This document shows positions 33,024 through 42,394 of a stretch of DNA of 64,000 bases, one piece after another. The DNA comes from Clitopilus passeckerianus. Lineage: Eukaryota; Basidiomycota; Agaricomycetes; Agaricales; Entolomataceae. How positions within the stretch are numbered: the stretch's first letter is position 1; each line of letters begins with the position of its first letter. The notes beneath the pieces are model-generated. The model worked only from the letters and a program-made list of their open reading frames with translations, searched no databases and had not been told where the DNA came from. Both the position numbers and the translations under genes were made by a program. Location of the stretch: the NCBI GenBank assembly GCA_944990035.1, contig CALYLX010000034.1, positions 1,054,001 through 1,118,000 of the forward strand, given 5' to 3'.

Positions 33024-33224
33024 CAAACAATTGTCCGGATGTTTCGCACTTTTTGAGTATTTGCTTAATAACCTTTGCTATACTAAAGTTTGAATTATAG
33101 TGTTGGTACATAAAACAAAGCATTTGATCTCTGCTATAAGAATATATAAAAGTTACATAATTCAGATCAAAGTCTGTTTAGATATAGTAGAAACAAGTCA
33201 GAGATACATCCGGACAATTATTTG
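33024..33224. mobile_element. MITE-1, 201 bp, with 22-bp terminal inverted repeats
   Basis: The ends are CAAACAATTGTCCGGATG and, reversed, CAAATAATTGTCCGGATG, extending to 22 bases with two mismatches. The flanks show a 3-bp duplication, ACT (33021-33023 and 33225-33227). The interior is AT-rich and non-coding. The 3-bp duplication fits Harbinger-like or related DNA transposons, but the superfamily is uncertain. Confidence 0.82.
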
Positions 33225-33993
33225 ACTGTGCTTCCAGAAACACAGACACAGCCCAATTGCAGTGTGCATACCATTATGGACAAAGCAAAGTCTATGCAAC
33301 ATGAGTCCTGCTTACTTCCATCCTGGTGGGAATTCAGCGCGGAACATGCGACTCATCTTATCAATCGCACTCCCATCAGACGACTCAAGTGGGTTACACC
33401 GCATGAGATCATTCCCAAGGAGAAACCGAATATTACTCATTTCCGAGTGTTCAGATGTGGAGCCTACATCTATTTACCTAAGGACAAATGTGTCAATAAA
33501 CTATCCCCCAAAAGCGAAATGATAGTTTATCTTGGCCAACCTCGTGGCACCAAAGGGTACCTGTTCATGCGGACGCATAACAATACTCTGTTTATAGGCA
33601 CCACGGCGACATTTGATGAAACCTTATTCCCAAGGTGCCCTGATCAAAAACAGTGTGGCATTACACGTGTCAGCGATAAGCCAATCCCTTCGACGGATTT
33701 GGAGGATGATACCCCAGATCAACCTATTCCTGAAGAAACGGGGATAATGATAACTCTGGAACAACTCTAGGACCATCACATCCAAGTGATCACGCTTCAC
33801 ATAATCACTCCCAATCCTCTTCTCCCTCTCCACCGTCCTCACCGCGCTTATCAAGCAAAGATAAGGGTAAACAGTCCTACAGACCTAACCTAATAGAAGA
33901 GGATGCTCCAAGTGATCCTAACCCGGACATATGGACTCCACCTCACACAATTCCATCACGGAACAACTTTGACCCTCAGAACAGCCGAGGTGA
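33225..33993 (+). pseudogene. Ty1/Copia integrase C-terminal remnant
   Basis: It reads PSWWEFSAEHATHLINRTP, then THFRVFRCGAYIYLP and VYLGQPRGTKGY, the conserved end of the Copia integrase core and the GKGY-like block before RT. It continues with an acidic/Ser-rich stretch (DDTPDQPIPEE) after a stop at 33770, and decays at the border of MITE-2. No RT remains. Confidence 0.85.
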
Positions 33994-34285
33994 TTCATCA
34001 GCAAAAAAATACCTAGCTTACAGCTGCCTTGCCTTGGCTTACCAAAACTTGCAGTTGTCTTGCACCACTCTGCAAGCCACTCAAGGTATATAAGCCCTAT
34101 AAGCCCTATAAGCTAGGCTGGTGTCTTATAGTATGACTTGCAGTCAACTTACTCAAAGTTTTTGTGCTTTATTTTGTGCTAAAAGTTATTTTTAAACACT
34201 AAAAAAAGTTACAAAAATCTGCAAGTAATTTGCAAGACAGCTGCAAGACAGCCTTCTGCAAGTCCAGTGAGATTTTGCTGATGAA
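33994..34285. mobile_element. MITE-2, 292 bp, TIR TTCATCAGCAAAA with subterminal repeats
   Basis: The left end TTCATCAGCAAAA is matched in reverse at the right end. Copies of CTTGCAG/CTGCAAG are scattered through the element near the ends, which is typical of elements with subterminal transposase-binding sites. It is non-coding. No convincing target duplication was found. Confidence 0.7.
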
Positions 34286-34505
34286 CATTCTAGATATGCT
34301 TACATATACATGGTCTGTGCACTCTATCCTTTTGTATAAATACTAGCAGTAGTTTACCTCAATAGAACAAGGAGTTACACTTTTTTTTTCTCTAGTTCGC
34401 TCTCACAGCCTCACTCTACTCTACCCCAGGTTAGTAGTCTTACTGCACCTTCCCTCGCTGGGGGTGTGCCTATTCGACAGGTACAGGTGTAGACAGTAGC
34501 CTAAA
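34286..34505 (+). repeat. LTR-like sequence after the Copia remnant
   Basis: It contains TATAAATA (34334-34341), a pyrimidine-rich stretch and CT-rich text, resembling the promoter half of an LTR downstream of the Copia remnant. Without a second copy the limits cannot be fixed. Confidence 0.35.
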
Positions 34506-35680
34506 ATAATGTATTATACTCAAATATGACTATTCCTACTATTCAAAACCAAGGTAAACTAGATTTTAAGTGAAATGAACCAGGTGGTTCCTGTGCTAAG
34601 TAAGATAAGTGCACTAAGTACTTATCTTAGGCCGGATTGACACTTCCTTGAAGGGGATTTACAGTAAACTGGGTTGATTTAGGGTTTGATTTACAGTCAC
34701 CTCAATCAATTTATACAATCCTCCCAACTGCTCAGCTTAATTTGGCTTCTACAGGCTTGGCAAACACACAGTCAGGGTCATGCTTTCCCAGCCTCATTTG
34801 GTGTATAACGGCCTGTCTTCTGGTCATTTTTTTCTCTGTGCTAACACGTGTTTGCCTCCTAATAGGCCTTACGAGTGGCCATCTTCATCAGAAATATAAT
34901 ACATAGTTTTTTTCAATCTTGGCCAACTTAATTGTGTCTTCGGATGTCTTAATTGGGTTTAAAATACAACTAAGTGAGTTAAAACCTGGTCAAGATGGAA
35001 CAAGTTATGTTATATTTTTATGATGTTCCAGATATGTCCCGCAACTTCAAGCACTTCCTCTCAATTGACTTTGCCACTAGGCAGTTAATTCAATCATTGG
35101 AGGTGTGGCTCCTGTGTAAAACTAGCTTATATATTACTCTACAAACCTACGAAGATGTTTTATAGCCCTAGTGCTATTTTAATTGAAATTTACTGGATTT
35201 TTGAATGTATTTAGCTGCTCTGAAAAGAAAATCCTGCCATGCTAGCTTGCCTCATGTCCTTTTGGCTAAGCCCATTGCTTGCCACCCACCCACCCATCCT
35301 TCTTCTGGCTGCACAGCCCTTTGAAGACCCTTGTTGAGATCATCCGGCATCCTCACAGCCTGCATTCTTGATTTATGGATTTACTGATTGTTTGTAAATA
35401 CACCAGAAATAATCATACTTATATCATCCATCAAACTTCATTACACAGCCTGGTGCTTATGTCAGCCTAAAGCTATGATCTTAAACTATATTGGGTAATA
35501 CTATTTTGATGATTTTATCAATTTTATTTCTTGAGCTATTAAGGCATCTTTAGAAAAGTAGCAAACATTAGAACATTTTTGTTGCTTACTGTAGTGAGAA
35601 ATACTTCTAAATGAAGGAATTGGACTTTGATACAAGGCATCATTTGATCAAAATATTACATGATTAGTCATAGACTATGT
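34506..35680. other. AT-rich non-coding stretch
   Basis: I see no open frame, RNA gene or clear repeat here, only AT-rich sequence with scattered stops. It is probably decayed intergenic or transposon DNA. Confidence 0.6.
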
Positions 35681-35911
35681 TTGTTAGTGATGGGCCCACA
35701 CATAAGGTAACACACTAAAATATGTATAGGCCACAAAATAAAGGTTAGGAAATGTCAGCCCACACATGACTTAACATATGTACCCATATGTATTAGCCAA
35801 AAATTCTTGGTGAAATAGGCTGACCCATGTCTGAGTGTATGTTAAGATATGTATCAGCTGATATTTTCCAATAACAAAAAGATGGGCTGACACATATAAT
35901 AGTCCCAGCTG

Positions 35912-35946
<35 letters not shown>

Positions 35947-36003
35947 TATCAGCCCATAAATTACACTTGGGTATGTGTTAGCTAAAAATTATCAGCCAAC
36001 ACA
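35681..36003. repeat. Region of imperfect repeats with a TA microsatellite
   Basis: Variants of GCCCACACATAAG and TTAACATATGTA recur in both orientations (for example 35693, 35758, 35828, 35885 and 35990), giving a partly palindromic region. An uninterrupted AT dinucleotide run lies at about 35916-35942. It could be an old MITE. Confidence 0.55.
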
Positions 36004-36005
36004 TA

Positions 36006-36296
36006 AGATACTCCTCAAACACATTTGGGGTCATCACGTGAAAATGCATGACTTTGGCTTGTTTAATTTTTCCAGAATGTAGGGGTGTCTGTGCTAAAAA
36101 TTGAAAACTGTAGTATTCAGACAAAGGTTTTTAACATTGATTCATGGTTCTGAATAATTGACAAAGAGGGGTGGATATATCATACAAATTAAGCAAATGC
36201 TCAAATCGAGGCTAGAGTGACGCTCCCTACAGTGAGTTACATGTGGGGTCACAGTCACAGTCTCGTGATGACCTTGAATGTGTTTGAGGAGTATCT
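36006..36296. mobile_element. MITE-3, 291 bp, Tc1/mariner-like with TA duplication
   Basis: The ends AGATACTCCTCAAACACATT and GGTCATCA are repeated in inverse orientation at 36265-36296 with few mismatches, over more than 30 bases. TA flanks both ends (36004-36005, 36297-36298), as expected for Tc1/mariner elements. No transposase is present. Confidence 0.83.
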
Positions 36297-36302
36297 TACC
36301 TG

Positions 36303-36551
36303 CATCAGCAAAGCGGGATATTACTTGATTTAGCTTTAAAAAGCTTAATTGCCTTTAAATGCCTTTAAAAGATGGAAAGGCAATTAAGAGCATAAAGATG
36401 ACATTTTAAAGGAGATTGAAGGAAATTAAGACTGTCAAGAGCACTAAGAATATTGCCTTCACACTCTTAATTGCCTTTACAGCTTTTAAAGGCATTTAAA
36501 GGCATTTAAGCTTTTTAGAGCTAAATCAAGTAATATCCTGTTTTTCTGATG
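36303..36551. mobile_element. MITE-4, 249 bp, TIRs of about 65 bp
   Basis: The left end starts CATCAGCAAAGCGGGATATT and the right end, reversed, CATCAGAAAAACAGGATATT. Similarity continues through TTTAGCT-TAAAAAGCTTAA and CCTTTAAATGCCTTTAAAAG. Such long inverted repeats make it almost a hairpin. The first bases resemble those of MITE-2. The target duplication is unclear. Confidence 0.8.
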
Positions 36552-37109
36552 TGAGTGTAAATTAGCTGGCATTCGCTGACACCTACTTGAACATCCTGTT
36601 TTCATTAGCTAGCATATACTTCAATGTAGGATTTGACTAAAAAGAATGCCTTAGCAGGAGAGGGCAGACCACAAATTATGTCACACACATATCTGTACAG
36701 GTTCTGGGGGCAGCATCCCTTGGTTATCTGCATAATGTCTCAAGTGGGTAAAAAGAGGCACATGCCAGAAAAATATTACTAGTAATATTAGCCTAAGGTG
36801 AAATAAACAAATTACACAAGAGAAAACCTATGTATGGCAACAAGCACCATTAGACTATCAAACGGGCACTCTGACTATGGATGGGGGCCTCGCAGAGGAA
36901 GAAAAATTAATTAATTAATTAAGAAGCAAGAACCAATCAGAATCCTCGATCGCGTCAGTCATGTGCAGTTGATTAAATAGGTATAACAATTTGCCTTACA
37001 GAGTAGGGCGGATCAGAGCAATATCCCATATATAGTATAACATTTCGAACTCAGCTACATCGCTCCACGCCCCCACCCATAGTCAGACTGCCATCAAACC
37101 AGAATCCAA
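36552..37109. other. Intergenic region left of RIC8
   Basis: No gene or clear repeat is seen except a short AATT repeat (about 36904-36923). It probably contains the RIC8 3' end signals on the minus strand. Confidence 0.55.
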
Positions 37110-39206
37110 TTACATTCCCTTTTCTGCAGCCTGCTGAATGATTTTTCTCATTGGATTCTGATCGGGAGGCAATGCCCCTGTCTTCTCTAGGCGGTTGAAG
37201 AGAACAAAGAGTTTCTCCATTTCTTGTTCTTTTTCTTCATCTGTCATCTCCGGGAGGGGTTCCTTCTGAACTGTGGTTCCTGTTATGGGATTGATAGCCG
37301 CTCCACCAGGGGTTGTCAATGAAGCTCCTGATGAGCTACTGCTAGAGGCATCTGGTGTAGGGGCACTGAGGACTCCCTTGTGGAAGAGAAAGCCCGCAAC
37401 ATTGCCGTATCCGACAAGGCCTGATAGTGTAGTGGCTAAAATATTGATGTTAAGACAACGGCGTAAAGGAAGCGTATTTTTAGACCTACCATTAGAGTCG
37501 GACATGGCATACAACATTTCCCCCACCGAATCCTTGAGGCGTGGATGGTACACACTGGCCAATAGACGTAGGGACCTGCCAAGGGTATCAGATCTTCCTT
37601 CCAAAGGCGAAGCCCGGTCCAAGTCTTCTGGAACGAGCCATTGACGAACGCGGGTTCTTGACCCATCGTCTGCAAGGCAGAAACGTGTGACAAGAACAAC
37701 TAGAGGGGAGAGGAGGTCATCCAGTGAGTTGTCGCCGGTCTCTTTCTTAACGGCCTCGCGCACTTCCTGGCTATCGGGGTCGCTGTCGTTGGGGAAGTGA
37801 TGGCCAAATGCCACTTCCAAAAGATCCATCGCTTGCTGGAGGACGTCAAACTGTGCTGCCTGGGGTGTGGATGAACGAGAGAACGAGCGTCTCCCAGCCG
37901 CCATAACGGATGAAAGGGCTCTGTCGAGAGTCGATGACTTCGGGGAGGTCGGGGAGGCAGCTTGTGTAGGGGATTCACATCGACTAGCGGATCTCGGAGG
38001 CGTATTGGCGCTGGACGAGACCTTGGAACCGTGAGTGGATGGTGGTGATGGGGTAATATGGCCTCCAAGCCAGACCGGACGCAGGCTTGGAGTTATGGGT
38101 ATTGTAATTAGAGAGTGTATGACGTGGGTCAACGGTGCCGATACTGGTGCGGGGTATGACGGTGGGAGGGAGGAGAATACGCGGACCAGCGGTGGCAAGA
38201 TTCTGTGGGGAAGTCAGGAGCAGGAACACAAAGAACAGACTTTGCAACGTACCCGTCCAAACGAGGGCTCCAGAAGTCTCCAACCACCTTGGTTTCTGTC
38301 CCGCTCTTAGCCTCCGAGGTCTGCGCGTCGCAGTCAACCATCTTTGGGTAGTGCATTAAAAGGTTAAAGGTAAACTTGAGTAAATCGGTCATGGCTTCCT
38401 TGGCCATCTTGGTTCCAGCCAGAATAGCTGTCGTCATTGAGTCGAGCTTGCTCGCGATGATGTCTACGATTGTTCGCCCATGATGCTTCCCTTCGACGAG
38501 GGTTTGGATGAACGAAGGCCCGGATACCGTGGCGAGGAACAAGATGCGAGAGAGAATGAAAATATGATCAAGAGAGGACGATTTCTACAGCAGGACTGAG
38601 TTGTTTTCCGGAAGACAACGAACAATTTACAACGAACCTCAAGTTGATTTACTGCAATATTTCCACCGTCAACATCCTTCTGGAGGAAAGTGTCTCTTGC
38701 GCTCTCGATGAGTAGCAAGGCGTTGGCTATAATGCGCAATGCTTCGCCTGCAGCCACCGGATCTTCTTTGAGCGATGTCGAGAGAGATAGAAGTGTTGAC
38801 AGGTTGGATGCCGAGGAGAGAAATTGGGAACCCGATGGATGCTTTCCGAGGTTCTTGATCGCGAGAAGTGCTTGGGCAGCCTCTGAATGAAAGTTGTCAG
38901 TTGTGTTTGCAAAAGCATTGTTTGCGCATTGCAGGGAAGGGCTCGACTCGCCTTTAGAAGATAAAACGCCCGGTCGGCCGCTTTGACACGTCTTCAGGTC
39001 CTTCAAGAGTGCCTCGATAATACTCGTCCTACTGCTCGAGTCGATTTGGAGAGGGGATGCTATCAATACCTAGATGTCAGTTCTCCGCTTAGACCAAAAC
39101 CGAGAGGCTCTCAATCACCGTCGACGATAGACTGCAGTACATCAGAGACTTGCGACTTGGGAGATGCAGATGAAAGGGCCGAATATGATTTGTTGATCTC
39201 AGCCAT
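37110..39206 (-). CDS. RIC8: RIC8/synembryn-type G-alpha chaperone and exchange factor
   Basis: RIC8 folds and activates heterotrimeric G-alpha subunits in the cytoplasm and at the plasma membrane, acting in nutrient and pheromone signalling of filamentous fungi. I read five exons: 39206-39119 (MAEINKSYSALSS), 39059-38638, 38584-38253, 38202 to about 37490, and about 37435-37110. The last intron (GTAGGT...TTTTAG, 54 nt) keeps the frame open and could be missed. Diagnostic blocks are FILSRILFLAT, LDGILPPLVRVF, VGYGNVAGFLFHKG and the C-terminal MTDEEKEQEMEKLFVLFNRLEKTG, all typical of synembryn. The protein is shorter than animal Ric-8A. All joins keep frame, so the gene looks intact. Confidence 0.85.
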
Positions 39207-39515
39207 AAGTTGTGTCGCTGAGGCGAAGATTAGATTAGCGAATGTTCGTGATCCTTGATTATGCAGTGGGTATCAGGTCTTCGAGAAGAGAAGAAAGTAG
39301 AGGCAATGCGGTCGACAGGTGTATTGGCAGAAGGCTGTTGGCAAAGGCGTGGAATAGACAAGGCGACCACAAGCTTCATATACAACGGAGGCTGACGCCG
39401 GTTGCCATCCTGTCATCTTTGTCACGTTTCTAGCGTCAGATTCGGCCCTTCTTCATTCAGTTCAATTCATTCCAGATTGATTCCAAACAGACTAATGTAC
39501 AGTAGATAGGTCCTA

Positions 39516-41480
39516 ATCCAATCTCTCAGTCTTACGGTAGTCCCCAGGGATATCATCGGCAAGAAGACGCTTCAATCCCATGAACACGAGTACAATGAAA
39601 ATGACAATGATGAACAGAAATCTCCAGGGATATGTCACAATATAATGCTCAAGAGATGACATCTTCTTGTTGAGATACTGTGAAATGTCGAACGTCAGTG
39701 CGCGGTTTTTATTTGTTTGAATGTCAACATACCCTCGCCATCCTCTCGATGAAATTTTCAGAATTCTTGTACGAGAGATGTCGGGAAGCAGCGGCTTCAA
39801 CAGCTTCAAAGACCCTAGTTGAAGAAGTGAGCTTGATGTGGGAATCAGCTGGATCTTTGTCGTAGTAGACAAGGTTCTATGAAGGGGTAAATCGCCGGCT
39901 CATAAAAACAAAGATACTTGACCATACCTGGTGGTCTGCAATAACGACCGGAACATCATCCAGATCCTTCTCGTCTTCCTCATGTTTGATCCCGTACATG
40001 CTCTTCAACCAATCCTTCCATCGTTCACCATCCATCCACGTAAAAACAATTTCGCGAGATTTAGCAAGACCGGTGCCCTTGGTCCTCAACAGCCACTTTT
40101 CGCTGAGTTCCTTGACCCGCGCCTCAACCTTGTGTTTGTTGAAGTCGTTGTAGGCAGCAATCACCACTAAAGGTCCTTGAGGTGCGTTCATGACGTTCTG
40201 GAAGGTATCCTGGTTAAGCTCCAGCGAGGTTGGAAGCCTATGTGATAGGAGCCAGGTCTTGAGCTTGTCAGCAGTAGAAATACGTTCGTGCAAGGTCGAG
40301 GCGGGTGCGCGCAAGTCATGGTTCTTGAGAGCAAGAAGGGCCCAGGTGCTTGTTTCGGGTATATTGTAAGCCTTGAAGAGAGACGAGTCCGCCGAGGCGA
40401 AAACTTTGGGTGAGCCTAGGAGGGGGCCGGCGGCCTTCTGTACTTCTTCCTATGGCCCAAAGAGGTTAAGAAGACGTACGCATAGAAACATCATTAGATT
40501 ACTTACAACGATGCGGCGGTCAGAGGCCGAGTGGAGAAGGAGGTAAAGTACTTCGTTCTCCTTAACCAATTCATCTAGCTCTGCCTTTCGGATTGTTTGA
40601 ATACCACTAAGCAGTTCGTCAGCCCGTTTTCTACCATAAAAGGAGAGAATTACTGACGCCGTACTAGCTTTTTCGGCGAAGTCTTTCAGTTGTTCCAACT
40701 TTCTCCCGCCTGAATACTCAGACCTCAATCCTTCACTTGTCAGATACATCAGGGTTGGATATCCCTGGATGTTGTACGACTTGCAAAGGGACCCGTGATC
40801 ATCACAATCGACTTCGGCGACGGTGAGTTCATTCTGCAAGTGACGAGCCAGTTGCTTCCATGTAGGTGCGAGCTTCTTGCAGTGACCGCACCAAGGTGCG
40901 AAGAATTTGACGAACATAGGTCCCTTTGCCAAGTTCGTGGCAAATGTATTGCTATCTAAAGCAACGACTTCGCCTGCCGGATTTAGCAGCTCTCGGGGCT
41001 TCTCTTGGGATTTAGGAGACAAGGAGTCGGCGTGGCCTTGAATGAACGACATGAGGTCCGGAACTTGTCTGTTTCCACCGTATTGCTCGAGCATTTTGCC
41101 GTTATGGTAGAATTTCATTGTCGGGTACATATTAACGTTTTGAGCATTACAGAGGTCTTGTCGCTAAATGAGCTTCGGGTGACAAGAGAGAATCATGTGC
41201 GCATACCTCCGTAAGCCAGGCAATTAACCTGAGCTGTTTTGACAGCAGGTACCTCGAGAACCGCCTCTTGGGCAAACTTTTTCCAAGTAGGGGCGAAAGC
41301 TCGACAGTGGCCGCATTGTGGTGAGTAGAATTCAATGAACCACAGTCCATTTGCGGTCGATTGGTCAAAGTCATCAGGTGTGAGTTCGCTAGCAAAGATA
41401 GGTAAAGCTGTAGATAATAAGCCGATAGATATGATTAGGAGCGACAGCGGTAGCTGCCTGAGTGCATGTAGGAAATGCAT
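39516..41480 (-). CDS. Membrane-anchored protein disulfide isomerase (TMX3/Eps1-like)
   Basis: The gene starts with a signal peptide (MHFLHALRQLPLSLLIISIG). A first thioredoxin domain follows with active site CGHC (FYSPQCGHCRAFAPTWKK), then a second with CGHC (FFAPWCGHCKKLAPTWKQ), then one or two inactive thioredoxin-like domains. Near the end lies a transmembrane helix (WRFLFIIVIFIVLVFMGL) and a short cytosolic tail. It should catalyse disulfide formation and isomerisation in the ER lumen while anchored in the membrane. Several short introns interrupt it, the first after VNCLAYG. No HDEL/KDEL is present, consistent with membrane anchoring. Confidence 0.87.
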
Positions 41481-41563
41481 TGCGAGGATGCCAGCCTCGA
41501 CGTGGAAGGTGAAAGGGTGGTTAGTATGAGTGGCACAGCCGCAGTTGACGCAGTGATTACATG
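41481..41563. promoter_or_regulatory. Short divergent promoter between PDI and CGI121
   Basis: Only 83 bp separate the two start codons on opposite strands, so the promoter must be shared or overlap with 5' UTRs. No TATA box is obvious. Confidence 0.55.
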
Positions 41564-42231
41564 ATGGAAACTTTCACCTTTACCCAATTCCTGCCGACCG
41601 TTCGAAGGCTCTCATCGCGCTGTACACGGATGTAACCAATGCTGGAGAGCTGCGAAAACGGATAGTAGATGCTGCAGGCAAAGATGGGACCGAGGGGGAG
41701 CGCGCACGGGAAGCTGTTAATTTCGGCTTCATTGAAGCCCGCCTGGTTGGTCGCACTTCAGATGGACTTCAGATTTGCCTCTTATGATTCGAAGATTACA
41801 AGTGCTTTGCATTTGCAGACCGCAATCTATCAGGCGATGGTTTCAGATTCACAGAATTCTCTTCGAACGCGGACGGTACATTCTGAAATCTTATGGGCCT
41901 TAAATCCTACAAACAACATCAAAGACGCCCTAAGGCGATACGGAGTATCAGAAAAAACGACAGCGCTAATCGTCGTGAGGATTGGTGGTGACAATGACCC
42001 TGCAGCTGTGAGAACACAGATGGACGCAGTGGTGAGCGGAAGGCAAGTTCCATTGTCAGCGCTAAGTACTTTGACGGACTGGGCTGCTGTACGAAAGGTA
42101 GGAAAACATTTCTAGGAATTTTTGGATCTGGTCTGACTATTCCGTAGTACTATAAAGCACCCAAAGAATCAGAAGCCACTGTAAACGAAATAGTCGTGAG
42201 CAGCGTCGCTATGAAGAGCGTGATGGCTTAG
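41564..42231 (+). CDS. CGI121: KEOPS/EKC complex subunit Cgi121 (TPRKB family)
   Basis: Cgi121 is the tRNA-binding accessory subunit of KEOPS, which makes N6-threonylcarbamoyladenosine on tRNA. Three exons are visible. The first has ALIALYTDVTNAGELRKRI and FGFIEARL. An intron of about 48 nt follows (GTTGGT...CGAAG), then ITSALHLQTAIYQAMV and the family signature RTRTVHSEILWALNPTNNI. A second intron follows AAVRK, and the gene ends YYKAPKE...MKSVMA. The start is odd: ATG 41564 (METF) is one base out of frame with the following HLYPIPADRS, so a base is missing at about 41573-41576. Only about 80 bp separate it from the PDI gene on the other strand. Confidence 0.85.
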
Positions 42232-42394
42232 TCAAACCGAGTTTTCCCTGCATCAATCCGTGATTAGCCGAAAAATAAATTTAGTTAAAAGTAGTCCCCG
42301 GTCTGCCGTGCCTCCGCGTATACACAACCTTCTGCCATTTGGTGATGCCGACAGTTTGAGTCACTGACAAGCCAACACTCAAAGTGCAACGATA

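Noticed and set aside
35916..35942. TA repeat as a replication origin or telomere-related sequence
   Set aside because: A plain dinucleotide microsatellite, with no other origin or telomere signal around it.
35681..36003. CRISPR-like array of spaced repeats
   Set aside because: The repeats are imperfect, occur in both orientations and have irregular spacing; the organism is a eukaryote.
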